Positions 44,515 through 53,594 of a stretch of 64,000 bases of DNA are shown in pieces. Every line of letters starts with the position of its first letter. Position 1 is the first letter of the stretch. Under the pieces are notes generated by a model that was given only the letters and a program-made list of their open reading frames with translations, had not been told where the DNA came from and ran no database searches. The DNA comes from Vibrio palustris (GTDB lineage: Bacteria > Pseudomonadota > Gammaproteobacteria > Enterobacterales > Vibrionaceae), in contig NZ_AP024887.1 of NCBI RefSeq assembly GCF_024346995.1, positions 1,178,001 through 1,242,000 of the forward strand. Direction: 5' to 3'. A program made the position numbers and the translations under genes.

Positions 44515-46122
44515 ATGATAAGAGTCATCGTCTATTGTCTTGCTATAGGATTGACGTGTATTTCTCAAGTTGTCTATGCACAAGGTTTGAATGAGTTTGT
44601 TAAGCAAGGATGGATTACACCCAAAGAGCCCGTGACCTATTTTCTTGAGTACCCAAAGCAACTACAGAGTCTTTATTCCAGTAACGATTACCAACGGATA
44701 TGGCAAAACCCTCACGATAGATCAGCACTAGAACGGCAATTGACATTAATTCATGCCGCTGGCATTAGCCCTTTGTTTGATCGTCAGTTGAAGTATTTGC
44801 GTCTGTATCATGCAAGGCAAGATTGGTTCCGTTACGATTTATTAGCGACGGATGCATTGATCTTGTATTTGCAGTATGCCCAATATGCTCCCACGAAAGG
44901 GCAAACCTGGTTTTTTAAGCGTCCTTTAAATATTGCGCTACCTTCGTTGAGTAAAGCCAGTGTTGTTGAGCTACAAAGGGCTGTCGAGCATAAAGCGGTG
45001 TCGGTACTGATTAATCAAGCCACACCGCAGAGTGATGCTTATAAACAATTGGTTGACGCCTACGAGTCTTTACTTAACCATCAAGAGGCTAAGGTTGCAG
45101 AATTTCGCCCAGACAGCGCGTTAGTGCTGGGACAGCCTATCGCGCATAAAGCGATATTAGTCCAACGTTTGGCCATCGTTAATGTTGATGTTAGTGCCGT
45201 AGATCGCTCTTCTATGGTCGTTAGCCCACCTTTAAAACACGCGATTAGAGCGTTTCAAGTGATGCATGGTTTACCAGCCGACGGGAAACTGGATAAAACC
45301 ACATTACATTGGTTGAATATGTCGATTGCACAACGCCAATATTTGCTCGCTGTGAACGCGGAACGGATTAGATTGTGGCCTGAAAACGCGAGTTCATATG
45401 TGCAAGTGAATATTCCGGCGTATCATATGCAATATTGGTATCAAGGGCAGGTGGCTTTTCAATCGAAGGTTATTGTGGGACGTCGAAGCCGTCCGACTCC
45501 GGTTATGAATACGCGTTTGCAAACGGTGGTATTTAATCCAACGTGGAACGTGCCTTATCGTATAATGATGGATGATATTCTACCGAAAGTACGCCAAGAT
45601 CAAAGTTATCTAGCAACTCATGAATTAGAAATTATTCAAAGTTGGCGTAATCCTAAAACCGTCGCCGTGCAATCGATAGATTGGCAGCGTATCGATAAGG
45701 CTGTTTTTCCTTATCGGCTAAGACAAAAAGCCGGTCCTCATAATTCATTAGGACAGTATAAGTTTGTTACTCCGAATGCTCGTGCAATCTATTTACATGA
45801 CACCCCGCATAAGTATTTATTTTCACGACAGCAACGCGCCTTTAGCTCTGGATGTATTCGTGTCGAGCATGCTAAGCAGTTCGCACAAGTCCTTATGACG
45901 CAACCAGGCTCGAGGCAAGAGGACGCGCAACAAGCGCATAGCCAAGCGAACAGCCGCGTGCGCTTACAACAAGCGATCCCGGTACATTTGATCTATCAAA
46001 CAGCGTGGTATGCTGAAGGTAAGATTCATTACCGTAACGATATTTATCACCATGATGTCTTTATCGATAATCCAACACCCCATTCAACATTGGCTGATGT
46101 CTCGACCCGCTTGTCAAAGTAA
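44515..46122 (+). CDS. ldtD: L,D-transpeptidase, YcbB/LdtD-like
   Basis: Periplasmic enzyme making 3-3 cross-links in peptidoglycan, 535 residues. The signal peptide covers about 1-22 (cleavage near VYA-QG). A peptidoglycan-binding helical segment (about 220-265: HAIRAFQVMHGLPADGKLD) precedes the YkuD catalytic domain (about 300-470). The active site is LHDTPHKYLFSRQQRAFSSG followed by CIRVE, with catalytic Cys in the SSGC motif. It is followed by the MBL hydrolase gene, reflecting the ycbB-ycbL order of E. coli. LdtD assignment is by domain layout. Confidence 0.88.
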   Translation: MIRVIVYCLAIGLTCISQVVYAQGLNEFVKQGWITPKEPVTYFLEYPKQLQSLYSSNDYQRIWQNPHDRSALERQLTLIHAAGISPLFDRQLKYLRLYHARQDWFRYDLLATDALILYLQYAQYAPTKGQTWFFKRPLNIALPSLSKASVVELQRAVEHKAVSVLINQATPQSDAYKQLVDAYESLLNHQEAKVAEFRPDSALVLGQPIAHKAILVQRLAIVNVDVSAVDRSSMVVSPPLKHAIRAFQVMHGLPADGKLDKTTLHWLNMSIAQRQYLLAVNAERIRLWPENASSYVQVNIPAYHMQYWYQGQVAFQSKVIVGRRSRPTPVMNTRLQTVVFNPTWNVPYRIMMDDILPKVRQDQSYLATHELEIIQSWRNPKTVAVQSIDWQRIDKAVFPYRLRQKAGPHNSLGQYKFVTPNARAIYLHDTPHKYLFSRQQRAFSSGCIRVEHAKQFAQVLMTQPGSRQEDAQQAHSQANSRVRLQQAIPVHLIYQTAWYAEGKIHYRNDIYHHDVFIDNPTPHSTLADVSTRLSK

Positions 46123-46172
46123 AATCTCAATGTCATAGTAGCAAAAATGTGAATTAATAAGGTCTTACGATT

Positions 46173-46826
46173 ATGTCTTTACAATATCAAGTGGTGCCAG
46201 TTACTGCTTTTGCGCAAAATTGCTCAATCGTGTGGTGCGATGAAACCATGGAGGGAATTGTGGTGGATCCGGGGGGCGATGCCCAGCAACTGGCCGCGCT
46301 TGTGGAACAGCTTCGCGTGAACGTAATGAAGATTGTTTTGACTCATGGGCATTTAGACCATGTTGGTGGTACACAAGAATTAGTGCAATTACTCGGTCAA
46401 ATGCCGATAGTCGGTCCTCACCAAGCTGATGCATTTTGGTTAGAAGGAATGGCACAACAATGCCAAATGTTCGGATTTGCGCCTGTGAGTCCGTTTTTAC
46501 CAGATCAATGGTTACAAGAAGAAGATACGATTACATTCGGCAATGAAACGTTATCGGTTTACCATACCCCAGGCCACACTCCAGGCCATGTGGTGTTATT
46601 TAGCGAGAGTTCACGCTTAGTGATTGTAGGAGATGTGCTGTTTAACGGTAGTGTAGGGCGTACCGATTTCCCACAAGGCGATTTTAACCAGCTTGTGACG
46701 TCGATAAAGACGAAATTGTGGCCATTGGGTAATGATGTCACATTTTTACCTGGACATGGACCAAAATCAACCATTGGTCAGGAGCGAGCCAGTAATCCTT
46801 TTGTTGGGGATGACGTCGCGCTTTAA
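46173..46826 (+). CDS. ycbL: MBL-fold metallo-hydrolase, YcbL-like
   Basis: Glyoxalase II-like metallo-beta-lactamase-fold hydrolase of 217 residues. Metal ligands are seen in THGHLDHVGG (about 55-64), the HTPGHTPGHVV histidine, and the late GHGPKST histidine. The short single-domain form matches YcbL, which in Salmonella is a type II glyoxalase. It follows the L,D-transpeptidase in the same direction and overlaps the convergent DUF2982-like gene by 4 bp. Glyoxalase activity is likely but not proven from sequence. Confidence 0.88.
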   Translation: MSLQYQVVPVTAFAQNCSIVWCDETMEGIVVDPGGDAQQLAALVEQLRVNVMKIVLTHGHLDHVGGTQELVQLLGQMPIVGPHQADAFWLEGMAQQCQMFGFAPVSPFLPDQWLQEEDTITFGNETLSVYHTPGHTPGHVVLFSESSRLVIVGDVLFNGSVGRTDFPQGDFNQLVTSIKTKLWPLGNDVTFLPGHGPKSTIGQERASNPFVGDDVAL

Positions 46827-47503
46827 TTCTCTTCCAGCAGCTCTGACTCGGCGGCGGCTAAGTAGCGCCGAGTCAAGCCGACAAACTCCTCCGGGCTACG
46901 ATCAAGGTCAGACGCCGATAAATAGATGTCATAGCCATGAAACTCCCGTTGATAGCGCATACGATTCGCGAGCATACCAATTAAGCCAGCATACCGGTGA
47001 CCGTGCTCATCATAATAGGGCTCGGCATCCAGCAAAATGTCCTCTAATGCGTACTTAGGGTGACGTTTAACTCCGAGATAAAGCAGTGAACGCTGATCCA
47101 TGAGAATATCACTGGCAATACGGGGACAAATACTACACAAATACGGTTGATAGCGCTTTAAACGAATGCCGACCCAAGGTAATGGTGCGCCCCAGCTATC
47201 TGAACCACCATCTTGGCAGACATCGATACGATGGATATTATTCCACTTTACGACCCAGCCGCCTTTAGCTAAATGTTGCTGTAGATGTGTCGCCGTTAAG
47301 GTGTATTGCACGCGACTACTGACAATAAGCCAATAGCTGACTCCCCATAAAAGGGCAATCAAACCCGCAACGGCGAGTGCTATTGTCAACGTAGGTGAAA
47401 ACATGATCGCGATTAAGGATACGATTAAGGCGATGAAACACACAATCCGACAGCGCGGTGAATGGATATCCCAAGTGTGATTATGAAGGTGTAAGGTTTG
47501 CAT
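46823..47503 (-). CDS. DUF2982-like membrane protein
   Basis: A 226-residue protein with two adjacent membrane helices (about 23-68) and a cytoplasmic domain; it resembles the Vibrionaceae DUF2982 family. The start is the ATG giving MQTLHLHNHTW, with GAAG seven bases upstream; another ATG two codons earlier is less likely. Segments such as WNNIHRIDVCQ and LPWVGIRLKRY look conserved. The function is unknown. It is convergent with the MBL hydrolase gene. Confidence 0.65.
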   Translation of the reverse strand: MQTLHLHNHTWDIHSPRCRIVCFIALIVSLIAIMFSPTLTIALAVAGLIALLWGVSYWLIVSSRVQYTLTATHLQQHLAKGGWVVKWNNIHRIDVCQDGGSDSWGAPLPWVGIRLKRYQPYLCSICPRIASDILMDQRSLLYLGVKRHPKYALEDILLDAEPYYDEHGHRYAGLIGMLANRMRYQREFHGYDIYLSASDLDRSPEEFVGLTRRYLAAAESELLEEN

Positions 47504-47599
47504 AAGCATTCTTCGTCGTTTGTAAAGCCAATTATCGTTTAAAGTATTTCACGCAATAAATCGACAATTAATGGCTAAATAGTAGCCGCTTGTCGAAGA

Positions 47600-47672
47600 A
47601 AGCGCGCTTTTTTAGGGGTAAGTGGTATCCGCCCCTACAAATGAACAGGAATATTTGGTATAAAGCGCGCTT
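47600..47672 (+). promoter_or_regulatory. Twin AAGCGCGCTT palindromes
   Basis: Two identical 10-bp palindromes at 47600-47609 and 47663-47672 lie 63 bp apart, close to six turns of B-DNA, so they face the same side of the helix. An inner AGGGG/CCCCT pair lies between them. They sit 46 bp or more upstream of the winged-helix candidate gene, a plausible autoregulatory operator pair. Confidence 0.5.
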
Positions 47673-47717
47673 CAATTTTCACCACTGCACCCACGCAGTG
47701 AAATGGAGACATACTCA

Positions 47718-48107
47718 ATGAGACTTGCTCATAAGCGCAAAGTGCAGTCGAAACTGCAAAAGCGTATGAAGGCGATTGTAGCGAACTTATCTTCTACACC
47801 GAAAGCGGATACATCAGCTAAGGTTGAGCCTGTTGCAAAGAAAGCCGCCATTGTGACCCCTCAACAAGAGAGCGTCGCTGCGCCAGCAAAGGTAACCGTA
47901 ACACTGACGCCTAAACAGCAACAAGTATTAGATATTGTCGTCGCAAATGCTAACGGTATCAATCCAAAATCCATCGGTCTATCTGCGGGTCAAGAAGATG
48001 CGAAAGCGGCCTCTTGGGCGACTGGTGCGTTGAAAAAACTACTTCAAGAAGAGTTAGTTTTAAAAGAACAACTTAGTGGAAATAAAGTCATTTATAAAGC
48101 GGTGTAA
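47718..48107 (+). CDS. Small winged-helix-like putative regulator
   Basis: A 129-residue basic protein starting at the ATG that follows GGAG by nine bases. The N-terminal half is basic, alanine-rich and disordered-looking (MRLAHKRKVQSKLQKRMKAI). The C-terminal ~60 residues (LTPKQQQVLDIVV through NKVIYKAV) fit a small winged helix, often annotated MarR-like in vibrios. The twin palindromes upstream would suit autoregulation. It is a single gene with its own terminator. The regulatory role is inferred. Confidence 0.6.
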   Translation: MRLAHKRKVQSKLQKRMKAIVANLSSTPKADTSAKVEPVAKKAAIVTPQQESVAAPAKVTVTLTPKQQQVLDIVVANANGINPKSIGLSAGQEDAKAASWATGALKKLLQEELVLKEQLSGNKVIYKAV

Positions 48108-48136
48108 TAGCCCTTATAAATGACCTTATAGACATT

Positions 48137-48168
48137 AAAAAGGCCCTGAATATGTTCAGGGCCTTTTT
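48137..48168. terminator. Bidirectional terminator
   Basis: AAAAAGGCCCTGAA pairs perfectly with TTCAGGGCCTTTTT around TATG. It can serve both the plus-strand regulator gene and the minus-strand cosR. Confidence 0.9.
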
Positions 48169-48189
48169 AATTATAAATCATCAACAATA

Positions 48190-48666
48190 CTATACACCCT
48201 TGGATATGCTACCAAGCTCTAACATTGGTGCCACATCCATGTTCTCTGCATTCATCATCGTTGATAAACGCTGGACAGAAGATAACAACAGAGTTTGCTC
48301 CCATTCGTCTAATTTATGAAAGCGTGCGACGAAATTATCTTGTAAAGGCTGTGGCGCTTTCGCGAGTATGGTTTTGCCAGACTCAGTCAGATGCGCGTGG
48401 ACTTTGCGTTTATCTGATTGACTGCGTACCCGAGTGACGTAACCGTTACGTTCCAAACGGTCCAGTATCGTTGTCGCAGTGGCTTGGCTCATATTAGTGT
48501 GCTTCGATAGTTCACGAATGGTGACTTGACCAAGCGTTTCTATTGAACGCATTAAAATTAATTGCGGCCCCGTTAAACCTGCATGTTTGCTCAATTGTTT
48601 TGAGTGCAAGTCGATAGCTCGGATTATCTGGCGGATGGCGACCAGAACCTCTTCATGTTTTTCCAA
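48190..48666 (-). CDS. cosR: MarR-family regulator, CosR-like
   Basis: DNA-binding repressor of 158 residues. I place the start at TTG (48666), since the conserved helical domain begins immediately with LEKHEEVLVAIRQIIRAIDLH; the frame stays open upstream but without conserved sequence. The winged helix holds VTIRELSKHTNMSQATATTIL and DRLERNGYVTRVRSQSDKRKV. Its place beside a BCCT carrier matches CosR of V. cholerae and V. parahaemolyticus, which represses compatible-solute transport and ectoine synthesis at low salinity. CosR identity is inferred from family and synteny. Confidence 0.8.
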   Translation of the reverse strand: MEKHEEVLVAIRQIIRAIDLHSKQLSKHAGLTGPQLILMRSIETLGQVTIRELSKHTNMSQATATTILDRLERNGYVTRVRSQSDKRKVHAHLTESGKTILAKAPQPLQDNFVARFHKLDEWEQTLLLSSVQRLSTMMNAENMDVAPMLELGSISKGV

Positions 48667-49048
48667 TTTGTTTATCCGAAAGAGAGTGATTGTACTTGTC
48701 GGCGACAATAGCGCACTTACAAACACTTGAAAAGTGTTGATGTCATACTTTTTTCTTCCTTTAGATTTCGCTTTTATACAGTAATAGAATGAGGTGAAAT
48801 ATTTAGTAGACAAAGCATTATTTTTGTATTTATTGGTCAATTAATGTGCTAAATCACAGTTTTATGACACTTTTCACGGTTTAATTTCCATTTGATTAGA
48901 CTAGGGTGCGTTATTATGTATAATCGTCGGCCTGATGATTGGATAGTAAACGAATCGAGTACGAAACAAAAAATGACAATGGAAGATGATATTGCTTTAG
49001 TACTCGTTACTATTGGGGTCAATCAAGAACTATCTATAGAGAGGTCAA
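48667..49048. promoter_or_regulatory. Divergent cosR/BCCT control region
   Basis: 382 bp between the divergent regulator and carrier. An upstream extension of the cosR frame covers part of it but looks non-coding. No unique operator could be assigned. It should contain both promoters and, if CosR acts locally, its binding sites. GAGAGG at about 49037 is the ribosome-binding site of the carrier. Confidence 0.35.
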
Positions 49049-50620
49049 ATGAAAAATAGTATTGATAAATACAGTATTGATAATACCGACTATACGGTAG
49101 GACAAGATAATGTCCAAAAATGGGGATTTGATGTTCATAACCCCGTATTCGGTGTGAGTGCTGGTTTAATACTTCTGTTTTTAGTGGCGACATTAGTGTC
49201 GGATGCTGATACAGCAAAAAGTGTCCTTAATGGTATTAAAGGTCAAATCATTGATAATTTTGATGCTCTGTTTATGTGGGCAGGCAACTTCTTCATTATT
49301 TTCTGCCTAGCAATGATTGTATTGCCTTATGGCCGCATTCGTTTAGGTGGCAAAGAGGCTACACCTGAACATTCTTTCTTTTCGTGGTTATCAATGTTGT
49401 TTGCGGCAGGTATGGGTATCGGCTTAATGTTCTGGAGTGTAGCAGAACCGGCAGGATACTATACAGGTGCTTATGGCACACCTTTGGCTGTGACAGCAAA
49501 CACGCCTGAAGCGGCAAAACTGGCGCTAGGTGCCACTATGTTCCATTGGGGCTTACACCCGTGGGCCATTTATGGTGTGATGTCTCTTTCTTTAGCCTTT
49601 TTCTGCTACAACAAAGGTTTACCATTATCGATTCGCTCTATATTTTTCCCAGTGCTAGGCGATCGCGCTTGGGGTTGGGCTGGACATTTAGTTGATATTC
49701 TTGCTGTTATTTCTACCTTATTCGGCTTGGCAACCTCGTTAGGATTAGGTGCGCAGCAGGCAGCGAGTGGTTTACATCATGTGTTTGGGTTTCAAGATGG
49801 TATCAGCTTACAGATTATCGTCATTGTCGGTGTGACAATTTTAGCGACCATCTCGGTTATTCGCGGTATAGATGGCGGCGTAAAAGTCGTGTCTAACATC
49901 AACATGGTGGTTGCCTTTATTTTGCTCTTAGTGGTCGCTTTTATAGGCTACGATGTGACATTTGCGGCGATTCCAGAAACGTTAGTGTCTTATATTCAAA
50001 ATATTGTTGCGCTAAGTAACCCCCATGATCGCCCTGATGAAACGTGGCTTAAAGCATGGACCGTGTTCTACTGGGCATGGTGGATTTCTTGGTCACCATT
50101 TGTTGGTATGTTTATCGCACGTGTCTCGCGTGGCCGTACGGTTCGTCAATTTATGACCGCTGTATTAATTGTCCCAACCGCTGTGACTGTCGTTTGGATG
50201 TCGGTATTCGGTGGTTTGGCGATTGACCAAATTATCAATCATGTAGGCATTTTAGGTGATAAAGGCATTACCAATGTGTCGTTAGCCATGTTCCAAATGT
50301 TTGAAGCGCTACCATACGGAACGGTATTGTCTATGATTGCCGTGGTATTGGTATTAGTCTTCTTTATTACGTCTTCAGATTCAGGGTCATTGGTGATCGA
50401 TAGTATCACTGCTGGCGGCAAGCTTGATGCACCAACGTTACAACGTGTATTTTGGGCCATTATGGAAGGGGCGATTGCGATTGCTTTATTATGGATTGGT
50501 GGCAGTAACGCGGTTCAAGCGATGCAAGCGGCGGCCATTTGTACTGCTCTACCATTCACGATCATCTTGTTGTTAATGTGCTTTAGCTTAGTCAAAGGAA
50601 TGAACACGGAAGAATATTAA
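49049..50620 (+). CDS. opuD: BCCT-family betaine/choline/carnitine transporter
   Basis: Sodium- or proton-coupled carrier for quaternary ammonium compatible solutes, 523 residues with twelve predicted helices. The BCCT signature is WAWWISWSPFVGMFIARVSRG (about 344-364, tryptophan-rich), and MGIGLMFWSVAEPAGYY (about 128-144) forms the glycine-betaine box region. The C-terminus is short (ending KGMNTEEY), so osmosensing by a long tail is unlikely. It is divergent from the CosR-like gene, which probably controls it in response to salinity. The exact substrate is unresolved. Confidence 0.92.
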   Translation: MKNSIDKYSIDNTDYTVGQDNVQKWGFDVHNPVFGVSAGLILLFLVATLVSDADTAKSVLNGIKGQIIDNFDALFMWAGNFFIIFCLAMIVLPYGRIRLGGKEATPEHSFFSWLSMLFAAGMGIGLMFWSVAEPAGYYTGAYGTPLAVTANTPEAAKLALGATMFHWGLHPWAIYGVMSLSLAFFCYNKGLPLSIRSIFFPVLGDRAWGWAGHLVDILAVISTLFGLATSLGLGAQQAASGLHHVFGFQDGISLQIIVIVGVTILATISVIRGIDGGVKVVSNINMVVAFILLLVVAFIGYDVTFAAIPETLVSYIQNIVALSNPHDRPDETWLKAWTVFYWAWWISWSPFVGMFIARVSRGRTVRQFMTAVLIVPTAVTVVWMSVFGGLAIDQIINHVGILGDKGITNVSLAMFQMFEALPYGTVLSMIAVVLVLVFFITSSDSGSLVIDSITAGGKLDAPTLQRVFWAIMEGAIAIALLWIGGSNAVQAMQAAAICTALPFTIILLLMCFSLVKGMNTEEY

Positions 50621-50652
50621 TGATTGGCACCAATAAGTGTGCTAAATGATGT

Positions 50653-50686
50653 AAAGGGCTGAGTGCAAACTCAGCCCTTTTTTATT
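50653..50686 (+). terminator. Terminator after the BCCT gene
   Basis: AAAGGGCTGAGT pairs with ACTCAGCCCTTT around GCAA, followed by more T. Confidence 0.9.
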
Positions 50687-50883
50687 GTTTGCTTATGTAT
50701 ATTCGTTTGTGTAATGAGTGATTTGAATAACAAAAAACCAAGCAAATAGCTGCAATTAAGGTTTTAGTGTTATTTAAGTGTAAAAAAAAAGATTTATATA
50801 ACATGTAAGCGTAAAAAAAGATGTCACATAAGTAAGAAATATGAAAGGATATGGGTATAGACCTTTTTGAGATAAAGACTGTT

Positions 50884-52767
50884 ATGAATCTATCGTTAAA
50901 ACAAAAATTAATTGCGGTAAGTGTGTTAGCACTTGCTGTTATGGCAACAACGTTGATTTGGATTGCTGCGAGTAAATTACAATCAGAAACTCAAAACAGC
51001 GTACAACTAAGGGCGCAGGCCGTTTCGCAAAGTGCCAATAAAGGTATTGCGAGTTGGATAGATCAACGTAAAAACTTAATCAAGGCACTGGAAGATAATA
51101 CGCAAGCCAATGACATTGAACCGTTCCTTGTGCAAGCCAGAAAAGCAGGTAACTTCGATGATGTGTATTTTGGTACACGTACCGGAGAGATGCTACGCTC
51201 TCGCCCTGAACGTAATAGTGCTGGCTACGATCCACGAGTACGTGGTTGGTATAAAAGTGCCACCCAAGCCAATCACATGGTGTTAACGTCCGCGTACCGC
51301 GATGCGGCGACAAGCGAGCTTATGGTAACGTTAGCGACACCAATTCATCATGCGGGTGGCCGTCAAGGGGTATTAGCTGGGGATGTATTGATTGAACAAT
51401 TGGTGAAGAGTGTTATTAGTCTTAATATTGGTAAAAATGCCTCTGCCTCATTAATTGATAGTCAAAATGGAACCATTCTCGCGACACAAAACAGTCAAAA
51501 TATTCTCAAACCGATTACCGCACTAGACGACGATTTATCAATGAATCGGATTCAAGCGGCTGTGCAAAGTGGGAAATTAGTTCAGTTTGATGTGAATGGC
51601 CAAGAAAAACTCATGTATTTCTCATCCGTGCCAAATACCCATTGGATTCTGGCGCTGAATTTAGATAAAGATACTGAGTTTGCTTTATATTACAGTATGT
51701 TAAATCAGCTGATCATCACTGGTCTTGTCATCACTGTGATTATGTTGTTTGTGATGGCTTATGTTGTCACTATTCTCACGAAAGATTTATTACGAGTCTC
51801 AAACGCTTTGGGTGAAATCGCTTCTGGAGAAGGAGATTTAACACAACGTTTGACGGTATCTAGTCAGGATGAAGTTGGTAAATTGGCGTCAAATTTCAAC
51901 ATCTTTGTCGGTAATATGCACAGTATGATGATGACTCTAAGAGGTATCTCTCAAAGCCTGCATAGTCAATCAACCACAACGGCGACACATGCAGAAAGCC
52001 GTAGTGAACGGATTCGTGTGCAACAAGATGAGATCAATATGGTCGCGACAGCGATTAATGAAATGGCGGCGGCAACCCATGAAATTGCAGGCAATGCCGA
52101 TAATACCGCGAGTAGTTCTAATGAAGCGGTGAGCGCTGCAAAACATGGTAGTGGGCAAGTTAAGCAAACACAGAGTTCAATTGCGCGTTTAGCTGATGAA
52201 GTTGGTGTAGCCACTACAGTAATTGAAGAGCTGCAATCACATGCTGATAACATCAATTCTATCTTGGCAACGATCCAAGGTATTGCAGAGCAAACTAACC
52301 TGCTTGCGCTGAACGCTGCGATTGAAGCAGCACGTGCTGGCGAACAAGGACGCGGCTTTGCGGTTGTAGCCGATGAAGTCCGTGTACTCAGCCAGCGTAC
52401 ACATTCTTCGACCACTGAAATTCAAAGCATGATTGAAACTCTACAAAGCACCACGCACAAAGCGGTGAATATCATGAATGAAAGTCATAAGTTATCGGAT
52501 ACATCTGTAGAAGATGCGACAGCAGCGGCGGCAAGCTTGACGCAAATTCAGCAATCAGTTGAAGTCATTAGTGATATGGCGACGCAAATTGCGTCAGCTG
52601 CCGAAGAGCAAGCATCGGTCACGTCAGAAATTACGCGTAATACCTCTGGTATTCGAGATGTGTCTGAAGATCTTGCTAAAGAAGCGGGTGAAGCGGCAGA
52701 ACAAGCGTCTGAATTATCGAGCCTCTCTCATCAGTTACAAGAGCAAATCGGTCGATTCAAGTTGTAA
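50884..52767 (+). CDS. Methyl-accepting chemotaxis protein with dCache domain, probable amino-acid sensor
   Basis: Chemoreceptor of 627 residues from MNLSLKQKL; an ATG eleven codons upstream is possible. Helices at about 10-32 and 275-300 flank a large double-Cache periplasmic domain. It contains [13 protein letters not shown], fitting the Y-x4-R-x-W-Y pattern of amino-acid-binding dCache domains, and a following aspartate in [10 protein letters not shown], so amino-acid ligands are likely. A HAMP domain and the conserved signalling tip [20 protein letters not shown] follow. Single gene with its own terminator. The ligand prediction is inference. Confidence 0.9.
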   Translation: MNLSLKQKLIAVSVLALAVMATTLIWIAASKLQSETQNSVQLRAQAVSQSANKGIASWIDQRKNLIKALEDNTQANDIEPFLVQARKAGNFDDVYFGTRTGEMLRSRPERNSAGYDPRVRGWYKSATQANHMVLTSAYRDAATSELMVTLATPIHHAGGRQGVLAGDVLIEQLVKSVISLNIGKNASASLIDSQNGTILATQNSQNILKPITALDDDLSMNRIQAAVQSGKLVQFDVNGQEKLMYFSSVPNTHWILALNLDKDTEFALYYSMLNQLIITGLVITVIMLFVMAYVVTILTKDLLRVSNALGEIASGEGDLTQRLTVSSQDEVGKLASNFNIFVGNMHSMMMTLRGISQSLHSQSTTTATHAESRSERIRVQQDEINMVATAINEMAAATHEIAGNADNTASSSNEAVSAAKHGSGQVKQTQSSIARLADEVGVATTVIEELQSHADNINSILATIQGIAEQTNLLALNAAIEAARAGEQGRGFAVVADEVRVLSQRTHSSTTEIQSMIETLQSTTHKAVNIMNESHKLSDTSVEDATAAAASLTQIQQSVEVISDMATQIASAAEEQASVTSEITRNTSGIRDVSEDLAKEAGEAAEQASELSSLSHQLQEQIGRFKL

Positions 52768-52800
52768 AATACTCTTAACCGCATTTGACGGTGAGTGATG

Positions 52801-52834
52801 AAAAAACCGACCCCTTGAGGGGTCGGTTTTTTTT
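52801..52834. terminator. Bidirectional terminator
   Basis: AAAAAACCGACCCC pairs with GGGGTCGGTTTTTT across a short loop, with a T-run on both strands. It ends the chemoreceptor and the convergent exonuclease gene. Confidence 0.9.
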
Positions 52835-52870
52835 GATAAAAAGAGTGGTTAGTTATATTAGTACTAGATG

Positions 52871-53587
52871 TTACAACCAAAAATTATGAATGGGGTCATC
52901 CGGAGTAAAATGATGGGCCATTTGCGCTTGGAATAATTCTGCGGTCGCAATCGCATCTGTCAATGCATGATGCGCCGTATAGGGGGGTAAATTATACCGC
53001 AGCCGAGACTGACCCAAACGTACAGACGCTGGACGACGTCCTAATAAACGATTTAAAAAGCCACCTGACACTTGGCGTTGAATCTGGTTTTCGATTTCCA
53101 TTGTATCAATCAGTGGAAATTCAATGCCTTCTTTAATTCGTCTTTTCAGTGCTTTATCGAGCATGATTCGTTCTATCTTACGAAAATGCACCACCATGAT
53201 TTTTCCTTGCATCGCCTCTAAGACATCATTAATGATCTCATTGAGATCTGGCGCGTCCATGATATCGTTATGGGTGATACCATGAATAATCACGGAGTCA
53301 TCTTGTAATTTTTGCCGTGGGCGCACCGTCCAGTGACGGGCGCGATTTAAATAGATACGATTTAATGAAAATGGTACCAGGCCAATCGTAATAATCTCAT
53401 CTTTATCCGTATTGAGCCCTGTTGTTTCAAAGTCCATCGCTAAAAATTCCACTTCACTAATCGGTGTGCCTTTTTCTGGTGGCACCGCTTCATAAAAGCG
53501 TTTCAGTGGTTCGTATTTGGTCATTTTAAGCTTGGCACGAAACTTATATGGCCAATCAATACTTGGTGCGCCAAATGATTGTCTCAT
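52871..53587 (-). CDS. DnaQ-like 3'-5' exonuclease
   Basis: DEDDh-family exonuclease of 238 residues. Exo I is AMDFETTGLN (Asp and Glu, about 50-59). Exo II is near GKIMVVHFRKIE, where the usual NAxFD reads HFRKIE, so one acidic ligand may be displaced. Exo III is HHALTDAIATAELF (His and Asp). It follows the cNMP/CBS/DUF294 gene by 7 bp, a pairing common in gammaproteobacteria and annotated as a DNA polymerase III epsilon-like protein. AGGAAAA precedes the start. Confidence 0.85.
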   Translation of the reverse strand: MRQSFGAPSIDWPYKFRAKLKMTKYEPLKRFYEAVPPEKGTPISEVEFLAMDFETTGLNTDKDEIITIGLVPFSLNRIYLNRARHWTVRPRQKLQDDSVIIHGITHNDIMDAPDLNEIINDVLEAMQGKIMVVHFRKIERIMLDKALKRRIKEGIEFPLIDTMEIENQIQRQVSGGFLNRLLGRRPASVRLGQSRLRYNLPPYTAHHALTDAIATAELFQAQMAHHFTPDDPIHNFWL

Positions 53588-53594
53588 AATTTTC

